17,892 nt of DNA from an uncultured Collinsella sp. (GTDB lineage: Bacteria; Actinomycetota; Coriobacteriia; Coriobacteriales; Coriobacteriaceae). Below are positions 5,429-15,500 of the stretch, piece after piece. The notes below the pieces were generated by a model. It saw only the letters and a program-made list of their open reading frames with translations. It did not search any database and was not told where the DNA came from. The stretch is taken from positions 1-17,892 of the forward strand of contig CABUOF010000044.1 in the NCBI GenBank assembly GCA_902493125.1. Direction: 5' to 3'. The position numbers and the translations under genes were made by a program. Numbering within the stretch: the stretch's first letter is position 1; each line of letters opens with the position of its first letter.

Positions 5429-8137
5429 CTAAAAACCAAAGTCAGCAACAGGGGCAAACGAAACGGCGATGGTGTACGTCTCGCGCCAAACGATCTTGCC
5501 CGTCTCGCGCTCGCGGCAGACCAGATAGTACGGACCCTTTGCCGAGAATCCATCCGCCGCGCGCAGCGCAAACTTGGCATGCACTACGCGCTCCTGCGAA
5601 TTAACAGAAGTCTTGTTAGCATGCGCCTTGACCGTATCGCTCACCTCGTTGCCGCTTGCATCGGTAAACACCAGCTCGTATTCGCACGGCAAGACCTTGC
5701 CTTGGGCGGGTTCTTCCTGGATCAAGTTGACCGAGAAGAGCGAGTTGGTCACTCGGCGTCCCTCACTTAGTACGCGCAGCGTCGCCGCGCGCGTGTCGAC
5801 AAAGTCCTTGGAACCCGAGCGCGCACGCCAAAAACCGATAACGGGCACGCAGAGCTCCTGCAGGCTCATGCCGCCGTGGACGTAGTTGTTAGTGCCGCCG
5901 GGACGCTTGAAGTGCACGTTCTCGCGCGGGGCAAATCCCTCAAAACCGGCACCTAAACGTCCCATGCCAACATTAACAAACACCTCGCATGCCTCTTCCG
6001 AAAGCTTGGCCACGGCCTCGTTGGGCACCACCAGATGACGCTTGCCGTGCATGACAGGAGCGTCAAGGAAGGGAAGGTCTGGCTTGCCGAGCATCTGGCA
6101 CTCGTTGAGCTCACGACGCGTGTAGATGAAGCCGTGATCCGCCGTCATAACAACACGCGCGCCCGGGGCGTCGGTGCACACGCGGCGCGCCAACGCGGCA
6201 AGTTCCTCCACGGTGTCCGCGCAGGCATCGAAAACGTCATCCTGCGTAGCTGCCTTCTCACCCGTGGCATCGATCTTGTTGTGGTAGAGATAAACGAGCC
6301 TGGAGTCTTTGAGCAGCGCTTTGCGCTCGGTTCCCGCCATGTTGAGGTATGCGCTCGAGCGCAAAGCGCGGGCCGTGGGCTCAACGTGGGTAAGTACGGC
6401 CTCGCGCTGCGGAGTCGTCGCAGTGGGCATGCCGTCAGCCAACACAAACGCGCCATCCTCTGCAAGCTCAAGCACCTGGTGCGGCAGCAGCGCAGGCATG
6501 CCCACCTCGGTAATGGAGGGAAAGACCGCCTGCATGCTAGAAACCTTGACGTTGCCGCCGCGTTCGCGCTCGAGCAGCGCCGCAACGTCGCGGGCAACCT
6601 CATAGCGCAGCGCATCGCTCACGATAACGACCGTTGTTTTGGCAGAACCCACAAAGGCGGGCAGCACATGCCAGTAAAACTCATCCTGCCGTGCGGGACC
6701 ATCGATGTAGCCGCAATCGGCCCACTCCCCTTGCGCAGCAGCCGCCCAGCAGGCATTGGCATCCGCCAAGAACCAGTTGCTGTAGAGATTCTCCGCCCAG
6801 TCCGCCACGGCGCGGGCAGGTTCCTCGAGCGCATCGCACTCGACGGAGCGTGCCCGCAGATACGCGGTGCACATATGGCGATAGGCAGCGTCCATGGCAT
6901 ACCATTCGGACGTATAGGCATCCCACACCTGCTGGGACTGCGCCAGATGGAACCCGCCCGCGTGCGACTGCCTAAACGCGCACATATCGGCCACAGCGGC
7001 AAGCAGGTCAAAGTAGCTCTCGACACGACAGTACCAGCTTAGGTCGCAGCGACGCGCAGCAAATGCGCGCGCATCCTCAACACGGTCCGCGCCCTGGGCA
7101 AACGAGCAGAACAGCTGCGAGAGCACGGCCTCATTGACGCACGGAAACACATCAAGCGAGGTCAGTACATCGATCGGCAAGGTCTCGAACCGTGCAAAGA
7201 GTCCGCGGGCGTCCTCAACCAAACGGCAAATCTCAAATAGGTCCTCGCTCGACGCCTGGGTATCGGCGGTCTGGTCCCACGTACGCACCGCCTCAAGGCA
7301 ATAGGAGCCGTAGGCGGGAGCCACATAGCTTTCGAGTCCCTTGAGCGCTCCCTCGGGAAGCGCGGTAGACGCCGCCGTAAGGAGCACATGGGATGAAAGC
7401 ATAAGCAATGAGTCGCGCTCATACAGCGGTCCCTCAAGCCCATAGCAGCGAAGCATAAAGGCAGAGAGTACATCGCGCACGCAGTACTTGTCCATCAACT
7501 CGGCCAGCGCCTCGGGACCCTCGTGCAGCAGCATGGTCATACAGCCACGCAGCACAAACGCGGGGCGCGCGTCACCAAGCTCTTTACCGCCAAAAATCAC
7601 CGTAAGGATGCCGAGTTCGATATCGGATGCGCCCGAGGCATGCGGAACACACGCGGCAAACTTAGCGCAGCGGGTCTTGGCATCAAAGAACGTCTTGTGC
7701 TCGCGCAGGCTCTCGCGCACGGCGTCGATATTCTCGATGCCTAGCTGATCGGCCAAAAGCGAAAGATAGTCAGCCTGGAACTGATCGGCATACAGCTCAA
7801 CATCGGCAAGCCAATCACCCTCAAGCCTGCCGCGCGGGCAACGGCGATACAGCAAGATATCGCTCGCAAGGTCATTGCGGTTGATGAGCTTCTTGACGGC
7901 AAACATACGGCCCTCGCAGGCTTCAACAAACCGCACTGGGCGCTCAAAGTCACCGTGAGCGGGCATAACGCCGTCATCAGTCCCCGCACCGTCGAAGCCC
8001 TCGGCGGCCAAACGTTCAAACTCAGGAGCAAACTCGCCGTCCGCATCGTGCCAAACCACTACACGGCGGGGCATGCATGCGAGCAACGGTTGCAAAAACC
8101 GCAACTTGAGCTGTTCTTCTACATCGATCTTGGGCAT
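5429..8137 (-). CDS. pglZ: PglZ, alkaline phosphatase superfamily protein of type 1 BREX
   Basis: PglZ is a core BREX protein with an alkaline phosphatase-like domain, required for both methylation and defence in known systems. This copy has 902 residues, in the range usual for type 1. The N-terminal motif RRVVVWHDADGEF (24-36) is typical of the family. The phosphatase-like core shows VVIVSDALRYEVA (503-515), with the family's metal-binding aspartate expected in SDALRY, and TADHGF (665-670), with the expected Asp-His pair. A glycine-rich VHGGMSLQE block follows near residue 770. AGGA lies five bases before the ATG. The gene begins 23 bases after the C-terminal pglX gene, and its stop overlaps the brxL ribosome binding site. 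The protein looks intact. Confidence 0.95.
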   Translation of the reverse strand: MPKIDVEEQLKLRFLQPLLACMPRRVVVWHDADGEFAPEFERLAAEGFDGAGTDDGVMPAHGDFERPVRFVEACEGRMFAVKKLINRNDLASDILLYRRCPRGRLEGDWLADVELYADQFQADYLSLLADQLGIENIDAVRESLREHKTFFDAKTRCAKFAACVPHASGASDIELGILTVIFGGKELGDARPAFVLRGCMTMLLHEGPEALAELMDKYCVRDVLSAFMLRCYGLEGPLYERDSLLMLSSHVLLTAASTALPEGALKGLESYVAPAYGSYCLEAVRTWDQTADTQASSEDLFEICRLVEDARGLFARFETLPIDVLTSLDVFPCVNEAVLSQLFCSFAQGADRVEDARAFAARRCDLSWYCRVESYFDLLAAVADMCAFRQSHAGGFHLAQSQQVWDAYTSEWYAMDAAYRHMCTAYLRARSVECDALEEPARAVADWAENLYSNWFLADANACWAAAAQGEWADCGYIDGPARQDEFYWHVLPAFVGSAKTTVVIVSDALRYEVARDVAALLERERGGNVKVSSMQAVFPSITEVGMPALLPHQVLELAEDGAFVLADGMPTATTPQREAVLTHVEPTARALRSSAYLNMAGTERKALLKDSRLVYLYHNKIDATGEKAATQDDVFDACADTVEELAALARRVCTDAPGARVVMTADHGFIYTRRELNECQMLGKPDLPFLDAPVMHGKRHLVVPNEAVAKLSEEACEVFVNVGMGRLGAGFEGFAPRENVHFKRPGGTNNYVHGGMSLQELCVPVIGFWRARSGSKDFVDTRAATLRVLSEGRRVTNSLFSVNLIQEEPAQGKVLPCEYELVFTDASGNEVSDTVKAHANKTSVNSQERVVHAKFALRAADGFSAKGPYYLVCRERETGKIVWRETYTIAVSFAPVADFGF

Positions 8138-8160
8138 GAATATCCTTACCGTATCTGCAG

Positions 8161-9129
8161 TTACTTAATCTTTGCTAGCACATCCTGAAACTTGGCGTAG
8201 TTGACCTTGACGCCGTCATCCAGGTCGATCTTAATCATCTGGTCTGCCAAGTGGTGTAGTTTCTCCTCGTAGCCAATGGTCTCTTTGAGCTGGTCGTTAA
8301 GCTTTTTGACGCGCTTGTCCAAGCGCACGCGCTCGCCGCGCTCGGCACCAGCAAGGGCATCGTTGGCATAGCCGATCTGGGCACGGTAGCGCTCCTGCTG
8401 CTCATGCACATAGTCGGTGCGGATGCGAGCCAACAGGTCGGGCTGATAGCGATGCATGTAAACAAGGCACTTGAAGCCGTTCTTTTTGCCACTGTCGAAC
8501 AGCCAGTAGATGGGGCGCTTCTTATAGGTCTGGCAGTGGTCCTTAAAGAAGTCCTTCAAAAAGTAGGTGCGGATTACCTCGCGCGAGGTACCCCTGCCGC
8601 CGAGCGCCTCGGCAATAAAGGCCAGGTTCTGCTCGAGCGTCTCCTTGCCATACACGGTGCGCACAAAATCGATAAAGTAGCGCACGATGTCATCGTCAAA
8701 GTACTCGTCATCGGTAATGGGCAGCACATTATCGCTATCGAGCATAAAGGTCACGTGATCGGGATTGGGCATCTTTGCCAGATAGTCGTCGACCGTGGCG
8801 CCCTGATCGACCAGGACCAGCCCGTCCGCATCCAGGGAATAGCGGCCAAACATGCAGCCCACGGCATAGCTTATGAGCGAGGTAATCTCGTCGCGCTTGG
8901 TACGCACGTATTTGTTGCCCTTATAGCTCTCGGGGATCTCGTCGGCGGTATCAAAGATGCGTGCCACCGATACGTACTTGTCCTCGACCTCGATGGGCAC
9001 TTCGCCCTCCATGTTGTAGATCTTGGCAAAGATTCGGTTGAGCTCCTCCTCGTTAGCGCGGAGCTGCTCGAAGCGAGCATTGACCTCGGCCTTGCGAACC
9101 TCGTATTTATCTTTGAGTAGCGTGGCCAT
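8161..9129 (-). CDS. pglX: PglX C-terminal part, separate gene
   Basis: This 322-residue protein matches only the C-terminal domain of ordinary full-length PglX. It begins just before the conserved RANEEELNRIF segment (24-34), contains the SLISYAVGCMFGRYSLD block (about 84-100) and the ITDDEYFDDDIV block, and has the conserved YFLKDFFKDHCQTY and PIYWLFDSGKKNGF motifs (about 188-216), ending with DLDDGVKVNY. No methyltransferase motif is present. It has its own ATG with AGGA seven bases before it. Together with the 836-residue protein upstream it makes about 1158 residues, close to the usual 1200 or so of one PglX, so little has been lost. The two halves probably associate to form a working enzyme; a decayed PglX is the alternative. 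Confidence 0.92.
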   Translation of the reverse strand: MATLLKDKYEVRKAEVNARFEQLRANEEELNRIFAKIYNMEGEVPIEVEDKYVSVARIFDTADEIPESYKGNKYVRTKRDEITSLISYAVGCMFGRYSLDADGLVLVDQGATVDDYLAKMPNPDHVTFMLDSDNVLPITDDEYFDDDIVRYFIDFVRTVYGKETLEQNLAFIAEALGGRGTSREVIRTYFLKDFFKDHCQTYKKRPIYWLFDSGKKNGFKCLVYMHRYQPDLLARIRTDYVHEQQERYRAQIGYANDALAGAERGERVRLDKRVKKLNDQLKETIGYEEKLHHLADQMIKIDLDDGVKVNYAKFQDVLAKIK

Positions 9130-9390
9130 AAGGCCGTCCTTTCATTGTTGATAAGTTGTCAAGAGGCTTAAACTAAGGGACCGAAATCTCCAAGAATGCC
9201 TCGACCTTACCGATCGACTTCTGGAAAAGCTATTCACCGCATCGGACATTTGCAGAAACGCACTAGTGTCTCACGACATCGCAAGTCAAACCCTGCAAAC
9301 TGCATCAAGCGTAAAGGAAAGACAACCTGATATCATTTCTCAGCTCACTAGTTAAAGCCAGCTAAACACCCGGACACGAGGTGAAACCCA
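9130..9390. other. Gap between the HEPN-like gene and the C-terminal pglX gene
   Basis: This is by far the largest gap inside an operon whose other spacings are under 80 bases. No minus-strand frame of note is present. On the plus strand an open frame of about 66 codons (9155 to a TAA at 9353-9355) reads as a helical, charged polypeptide but has no start codon, so it might be the remnant tail of a lost gene. I see no convincing terminator or promoter. Confidence 0.4.
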
Positions 9391-9990
9391 TTAACGAACA
9401 CCAGGCCCATCCTTTATCAGCTTCATCCATTTACATAGAGTCGAATTCTTGATTAAAATTCTTGCAGTGAGTCTTTTGATGTCACCTGCCGGGTCATTCT
9501 TTCGTTTTCCCGCAACATCCTCGATAGCGAACCATACATCGCCCTTTGACTTAAATGCACAGAATCTGCCGTGAGCAAATCCATTTCGTAGGTGATAAAA
9601 CAAACTGAGTGTTTGATTACTTTTGGCATCATAAAAGACAGCAGACTCGAAGGGCTTTGACTCGATGCCGGCGCAATCAAACAAATCAGCATTACGCAAA
9701 GCCTGTTCCATATCACCAACAGCCGCGGCAGCCCAATATAAAGACTTATTTGAGCTTGCTGCCTTAAGTTTTTTATTCAAATATTGGGGTTTTCTCCAGG
9801 GAGTATCCCACCCGTATTCAGATACAGGGATGCTTCTGCTAGACAGCCCCGGAGCTGGAGTTTCGACAACAAAGAACCTAAGAAGCGGGGAAAGCACAGG
9901 GCCCAGTGACTTTTGAGATAGACCACATTTAACCCATGCAGGATTAGATTCAACAAACACAACCTTATTTGCTGATACTGTTTCAAACAT
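9391..9990 (-). CDS. HEPN-like candidate ribonuclease toxin inserted within split pglX
   Basis: A 199-residue protein with no resemblance to any part of PglX. Its key feature is FYHLRNGFAHGRF (131-143 from the ATG at 9990), where R135, N136 and H140 match the R-N-x3-H (Rx4H) catalytic motif of HEPN ribonucleases. A helical stretch with many hydrophobic residues precedes it, as expected for HEPN domains. The N-terminal 60 residues look like a separate beta-rich part. I prefer the ATG at 9990 to the GTG at 9999 because AGGTGA lies five bases before it and overlaps the TAG of the upstream pglX part, so translation is probably coupled. Sampled GC is about 41% (9541-9660), far below the core genes, which points to recent acquisition. 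The HEPN assignment rests on one motif and should be tested with a profile search. Confidence 0.7.
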   Translation of the reverse strand: MFETVSANKVVFVESNPAWVKCGLSQKSLGPVLSPLLRFFVVETPAPGLSSRSIPVSEYGWDTPWRKPQYLNKKLKAASSNKSLYWAAAAVGDMEQALRNADLFDCAGIESKPFESAVFYDAKSNQTLSLFYHLRNGFAHGRFCAFKSKGDVWFAIEDVAGKRKNDPAGDIKRLTARILIKNSTLCKWMKLIKDGPGVR

Positions 9991-9999
9991 GAATCTCAC

Positions 10000-12510
10000 C
10001 TAAACCAAGGGGTTGCGTTTGAAATCCCAGGAGGTTTCAAACGAATCCCAATCGGTTTTTGATAGTTCGCGGCACGAGTCGACCATGTCGTTGACCAACG
10101 GCTCCTGTTCCTCGTTCTGAATGATCGGGTAGGTTGCGATTTGGCCTACCTCGAAATTAAGCGTCGGCGAGAGCATGCTTGCGACACGCATGATCACAGA
10201 GCTGTTACAAGCTCCCTGGAGATACTTGAGTGACTCCTCGTCGCTAAAAACGCTCGTGCCCGCCACATCAAAGATATGCCCAGCAGGCTTAAAACGAAAC
10301 GCAATGGACCCGCTTGAAATCTTCGACCAGGTAATCGATGGGCTAAAGAAGCAGTTTGTATTCTGTGGCCTGGAAAGCAATCTACCATTCTGGTCTTTGT
10401 AATTACGGATCTCCTGTCCGTCATTCTCCCAGTTAACAACTGAGCTATTATTTCCGTACCATTTGCGGAAATCGCCGCCCTTGTTGTAGGGGAACCACTT
10501 GCAAGCGCTTTCAATCGACTCTTGAATAGATCCACAGGAATAGACGCTCTTGCAATCATCGACTTCCCACCACTCGCGAACGAAACGAGCGTTCTCGCCA
10601 GTAGCAAGCCCTTGGCGCGGCTTGCCATACTCACTGAGCTGTTTTGCGTTTCCAAACGCATCCAGAAGAGCGTCACTGGCCCAGTAGGCTATGGGGATGC
10701 CTGGGATCTGTTTAAAGGTGTCGGCGCCGCGACGGTAGAACCCGCCGCAGTCGGGGTTCTGGATCGCCGCAAGCAGCTTAAGGCGCTTCGCCTCGCTGCC
10801 GTTGATGTCGACGAGGCGCACGTAAGCGCCCTCGTATGCCGCGCGGCCGTTGTAGATGACATCGGCGGTTACGTTGACGACCTCGCCGCCGATGGCGTCA
10901 AATGCGCGGGGGCCGAGATGAGCCATCGAGACAATCGTTTTGCCCTCGATGATCGAAGAGCGCATCTTCTCAAAGCTGCCCAGGAACATCCAACTCTGCA
11001 TGGTAACCATTGCAGCGTAGCCCTTATCCTCGACAAGGTTAAAACCGCGCTCGATAAAGCACGTGCAGAGGTCGCTCTTCACGTCGGGGTAGTTCTTCTT
11101 GATCCACTTGCTCATGAATGGATTAAAGCTGCTGCTGCCCATATACGGAGGATTCGCAACGGTGCAGGCAAAACGACGGGACAGCTTCTCGCAGATGGCG
11201 GCAGCGCTTTCGAGCTTAGTTTTGGCCGTAGCGGCAAAAAGGTCATCGGAACAACTCGCGGCGGCAGCCTTGAGCTCGTCGATCTCGTCCTCTGAGGGAT
11301 TGAGCAGCGAACCGATCTCGCCCAAATGACTCAGCTCCTCGGCGAGCTTCTTGTTACCCGGCAGCTCGTCCTCCCCTAGCGGGATGCTCGAGAGCACGGC
11401 AACGTCGGCGCGAACGCCACGCCTAAAGAAGCGACGATCGTGCTCGCGGGCGCACATGGCAAGCGCCAGCTCCGCGATCTGAGCCGCACGGGGGTCGATC
11501 TCCATGCCAGCGAGGTTTTTGGTCAGGATGAGCTCCGGGATCTCGCGCTCGCGGTAGCAGCGCTCCTCGTACACGGCAAAGAGCAGCTCAAACGCATAGA
11601 CCAGAATATGGCCCGAGCCACATGCGGGGTCGCAGAGGGTTATCTCCTCGGGGCTCGAAATGCGGATGAAGTCCTCGTGCTCAGTATCAGGCTCGATGTA
11701 ATACTCCATGCGCTCGCGCAGCGAACTCCCCGGGTTGTTGAGCATCCACAGACGGCCGAGTGAGTTCTGGACCATATAGCGCACGATCCACTCGGGGGTG
11801 AAGAGCTGCGTGGCGGGCGCGATGTCCGTCGCCGCTGCTTTGCGTTTTGCCTTGAAGAACTCGTCTTTGACGTCAGCGTTGTAGTACTGATACATCCAGC
11901 CCAGAACGGTCACGCCCTCGCGCCAGTCCTCGTCAGTGAGGACGGCATTGAGTTTGCCCACCACACTGTCAGCCATCATGAGGCCCTGGGGCAACAGCAG
12001 CTCCATGGCACCGCCCACGCGTTCAAAGACGCCCGGCAGGCAATCGGCAAGCTCCTCGCACTGAGCCATAAACAGGTAGCGCCACAGCGGTTCATCCAAG
12101 CCCGCCATCTTGAGCTCGGCTATGCGATCGGTATCGGCCGTCGCTATCTCCACGTCCAGTGCGTTCTCCACGGCCTCGCTGCCATGGCTGCCGTCCGCAC
12201 GGCTCAGCATGCGCATGCGGCTGGGGAGCCATCCGCGTGCATCCATAAAGCGAATGGCCACGATGCGGTTGAACCAGGTGTAGGCCGCTCGATCGCGCAG
12301 CGCCTCGTGACCCACCTCTGTCTGTATGCGCAGCAGCTCGTCACGCTGCTCAACCTCAGCAGGACTTAGGGGCAGGCCGTTGACGGTCTCGGACCCAACG
12401 GGCGAAGGTGCAGGTTCGGTGATGCCGTAGCGCACCATCTGTGCCTCCACGCCTTTGATGAGCTCTGTACGGGCCCAGGTGCAGAAGCTCTTAAGAGCAG
12501 AATCGTTCAT
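10000..12510 (-). CDS. pglX: PglX N-terminal part: N6-adenine methyltransferase and target-recognition region
   Basis: PglX is the site-specific N6-adenine DNA methyltransferase of BREX that marks host DNA. This 836-residue protein carries SAM-binding motif I as DPACGSGH (294-301) and catalytic motif IV as NPPY (453-456), followed by a putative target-recognition region from about 600 onward. It ends at SWDFKRNPLV, a segment that in intact PglX continues into the C-terminal domain, here encoded separately at 8161-9129. The family norm is about 1200 residues. No frameshift is needed to explain the end: it is a TAG at a linker position, followed at once by the next gene's ribosome binding site. 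GC falls from about 63% (11461-11520) to about 43% (10381-10440) toward the 3' end, so the target-recognition part may have been exchanged. It starts 66 bases after brxC. Confidence 0.93.
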   Translation of the reverse strand: MNDSALKSFCTWARTELIKGVEAQMVRYGITEPAPSPVGSETVNGLPLSPAEVEQRDELLRIQTEVGHEALRDRAAYTWFNRIVAIRFMDARGWLPSRMRMLSRADGSHGSEAVENALDVEIATADTDRIAELKMAGLDEPLWRYLFMAQCEELADCLPGVFERVGGAMELLLPQGLMMADSVVGKLNAVLTDEDWREGVTVLGWMYQYYNADVKDEFFKAKRKAAATDIAPATQLFTPEWIVRYMVQNSLGRLWMLNNPGSSLRERMEYYIEPDTEHEDFIRISSPEEITLCDPACGSGHILVYAFELLFAVYEERCYREREIPELILTKNLAGMEIDPRAAQIAELALAMCAREHDRRFFRRGVRADVAVLSSIPLGEDELPGNKKLAEELSHLGEIGSLLNPSEDEIDELKAAAASCSDDLFAATAKTKLESAAAICEKLSRRFACTVANPPYMGSSSFNPFMSKWIKKNYPDVKSDLCTCFIERGFNLVEDKGYAAMVTMQSWMFLGSFEKMRSSIIEGKTIVSMAHLGPRAFDAIGGEVVNVTADVIYNGRAAYEGAYVRLVDINGSEAKRLKLLAAIQNPDCGGFYRRGADTFKQIPGIPIAYWASDALLDAFGNAKQLSEYGKPRQGLATGENARFVREWWEVDDCKSVYSCGSIQESIESACKWFPYNKGGDFRKWYGNNSSVVNWENDGQEIRNYKDQNGRLLSRPQNTNCFFSPSITWSKISSGSIAFRFKPAGHIFDVAGTSVFSDEESLKYLQGACNSSVIMRVASMLSPTLNFEVGQIATYPIIQNEEQEPLVNDMVDSCRELSKTDWDSFETSWDFKRNPLV

Positions 12511-12537
12511 GGTTGATGAGCCTTTCTAAACGCCATA

Positions 12538-12569
12538 AGCCACCGGTGCGCGCTTTGGCACCGGTGGCT
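12538..12569 (-). promoter_or_regulatory. Strong 12-base-pair hairpin between brxC and pglX
   Basis: The perfect arms AGCCACCGGTGC (12538-12549) and GCACCGGTGGCT (12558-12569) enclose an eight-base loop, starting just after the brxC stop. No T-run follows on the minus strand, so it is not a standard intrinsic terminator. It may act as an RNA processing or stabilising element that sets the ratio of brxC to pglX. Confidence 0.6.
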
Positions 12570-12576
12570 CCGCGGG

Positions 12577-15500
12577 TTAGTTGATACGGATCTCGTCGTT
12601 TGCAGCAAGCGCCTGCATAAGGCGGGAGCGCAGTTCGTCCACGTAGCGCTCCACGTCCTCTGCGGACAAGAGACGACTCGGCTTGGCCAGATCGGCGCGG
12701 CGCACAGTCTTGATCTTGCGCTGGGGCTTGGGCGCGGGCACGGGAGCAGACGGTGCGGCGCCCTTGTTGGAGACCTTCTTGACCACCTCGCCCGTACTCA
12801 TGACCTCGGTGGTGCGGCGCTCGTTGTCCATACGCACGCGGGCCTCATCCACAGCGTCGTACATCTCGTTGGCCGCCGCACTGAGCCAGTCGCCCCAGTT
12901 AGTTGCAACAACGCTCAGTTCGTTGAGACTTTGAGCACTGTGGGCACGGTTTTTGAACGACTCGTATTTAGTGCCGGCGTCTGCTATGGCATCCTTGGCC
13001 TGATTGACAAAGCCCTTTTGACTCTCGGCCTGCGCCCGCAGGTCTTGCAGATCGCTCTCAATGCGACACAAAAACTCATTGCGGCGGATGCCCAACAGCT
13101 TTTTCATGTCATCCTCGACGGGATCCATAAGCGGCTGCAGGTCTTTAATACGGCCGTAGGGCTTGGGATCTTTGAGGATCTCACGAACCGTTGCCACGTT
13201 CTCCACCGCACCGGGAATGTCATCGGAGGCATACTCGATACCCTCGGTGCGGTTCAAGAAATCCCTGGCGTGGTCAAACGCTGTTCGTTGATTGGACTCG
13301 AAGAACTCAACCACCTTGTCAAAGTCTTCCTTGGCATCGAGCAAACGCTCCTCATGCTTGGTGAACGTGGTCAAGAACGCCTCGGCCTCGTTCTGGTCCT
13401 TAAGGACGTCGGCCACCTCCGAGCGCATCTTCTCGCACTCGTCCTCACCGGGATACGGGTAGGCCGGCTTGATGCCCGTGTAGTAGTCGCGTGCCATGGC
13501 GAGGCACGCCTCGCGCAAGCCCTCAAGACGCTCTTTGAGCTCGGCCACGAGCTTATCCTCGTTGGAGGGTACGGTCTTGAGATCAAACAGGTCACACATG
13601 AGTTCGCCCGTGGCACGTAGCAACCGGTCGCTCATGCGCATGCGCAAGCGCACCTGGGCCTTATCGGCATCCTTGCGTAGGAGCGCCACCATGCGGCTGT
13701 CGTTAGTTTGAACCGTCTGACCGCCAAACAGCACCTGCGCGCGCTGCTCCACCACAAGCTGCGCCACCACATTTGCGATGTCGACCTCGCGCCAGCCAAA
13801 AGGCTTTTGCTGGTACTGGCGCTGGATATCGCCCATAGCGGTATCCAGGTGGCGCTGGTGCTGCACTTTGAGGTAGTCCTCGACCTCTTTGAGCGCACGC
13901 GTGTTACCTGCATCCATGCCAGCGAGCCCCACTTGAACGTTGCCCACCAGAGTAGAGCGAATATCGGAATCGCTCGTGACCGGCGCGCCGATATAGTCGG
14001 CCTTTTCAAAGACCACATCGCACAGCTGCGCCAGCACCTGCTCAAAGACCTGAGCGGGTTTGGCAGCACGGATCTCAATCATGCGACCGTTGACGGCGCA
14101 TCGTGCATGGAGCACCGCCTCAGCCAAAAGGGCGTCAGCCTCTTTCTCGTTAAAGTCCTTCTCGCGCATTTTGGCCTCGACAATCTGGCGGGTACTCGGC
14201 GGTAGCTCCTGCAGATTGCGCGTCTGGGCGTACATGCGAATCTTAGCGGCGTTGACGAGTGGGGCCCAATAATCCACCTCGTCGCTCAAGGCCACGATGG
14301 CCTTATCCACGGATTTCAATGCCAGCTCGGCATCGTCCGAACGGCCCAGATCGCTGGCCATGGTCACCACGGAAAGCTCCATGCCGCCCATGCTGGTACC
14401 GTAGATTGAGCCGTCCACATAGCGGTCAAACGGAAAGTCGTTGGCCCCGCGGTTGAGTTTGCGCGCAGTGTAGATGCTTTCGAACAGGCGTTTCTTGATG
14501 TACTCAATCACCTTCGCGTTGTCGATCGGGGTGCGTGCGATCTCCTGCGCTATCTCCTGTTCCTCGTCGGTGAGGAAGCTATAGGTATCGCCCTGGCGTG
14601 CCACGTAGCTCTCGCGTTCCAAGCGGGCGAGAGATTCCTTGACGCGGTCCTTAAGGGCGCGCTTGTCCACGTCCAGGCTATCGATCATAAGGATGGAGAT
14701 GTTCTCGACCGTGGCCTTGACGTAGCCGATGTAGCGGATCAAGTACAGGAGCTTAAGCACCTGGACATCGTAGCTCTCAAGACCCTCTGCGTTTTCAGCC
14801 GCGCGCTCCGCACAGACGACGACCTGAATGATGCCGTGCTCCAAATCCTTGGAGATTGTGTCGAAGAAGCGCCAGAACGGCACAAGTGCACCAGTCTGGT
14901 CATGCTGGATGGCCTGAGCGCTCTCCTGAAACGCGCTCAGCATGGAGCGCTCGCCCGTGGACATGTGCTTGGCCTTAACACCGTGCTTGCGCACCTCGGT
15001 CATCACGTCGGGCAGAAGCTTAAACTGGTAGCCCACAAACGGGTAGCTGGCCACAAAATCCTTGGAGTTGGCGAAGCCGGCAAGGTCGGAGCGCGAGCCA
15101 CCCTCAAAGGTAAAGTTGTTTTTGAGGACGGCGGCGTCTTGCTCGTAGACCTGTGCAAGCATATCGGCCGCCGGCGCGGTCTTCTCGAGCACACGGCGCT
15201 GGATGACCTCGTCCACGCTGGAGCTGGAGAGCGAAAGGCGGGTATTGAAGCGGCCTTGGATCTTTGAAAAGTCGTTGCCCACGGGCAGGCTCAGGTTGTC
15301 GATGGCCTCCTGGCTCGTGACCATCACCCACACGCGGCCACCGCAGGCGGCACCCAGCTCCTCGACGATGGTCTGAAGACTCAACATAAGGCTTGGATCC
15401 CGGTCGTTTGTAATAAACTGACCCACCTCGTCGACCATAAAGAGCAAACGGTAGTTGCCGCCGTGGGCCGCTGCCTGAGCGTCTACGTAGTCCTTGACCT

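Noticed and set aside
6035..7042. A 335-codon plus-strand open frame opposite pglZ
   Set aside because: It is antisense to conserved PglZ motifs and has shadow-frame composition.
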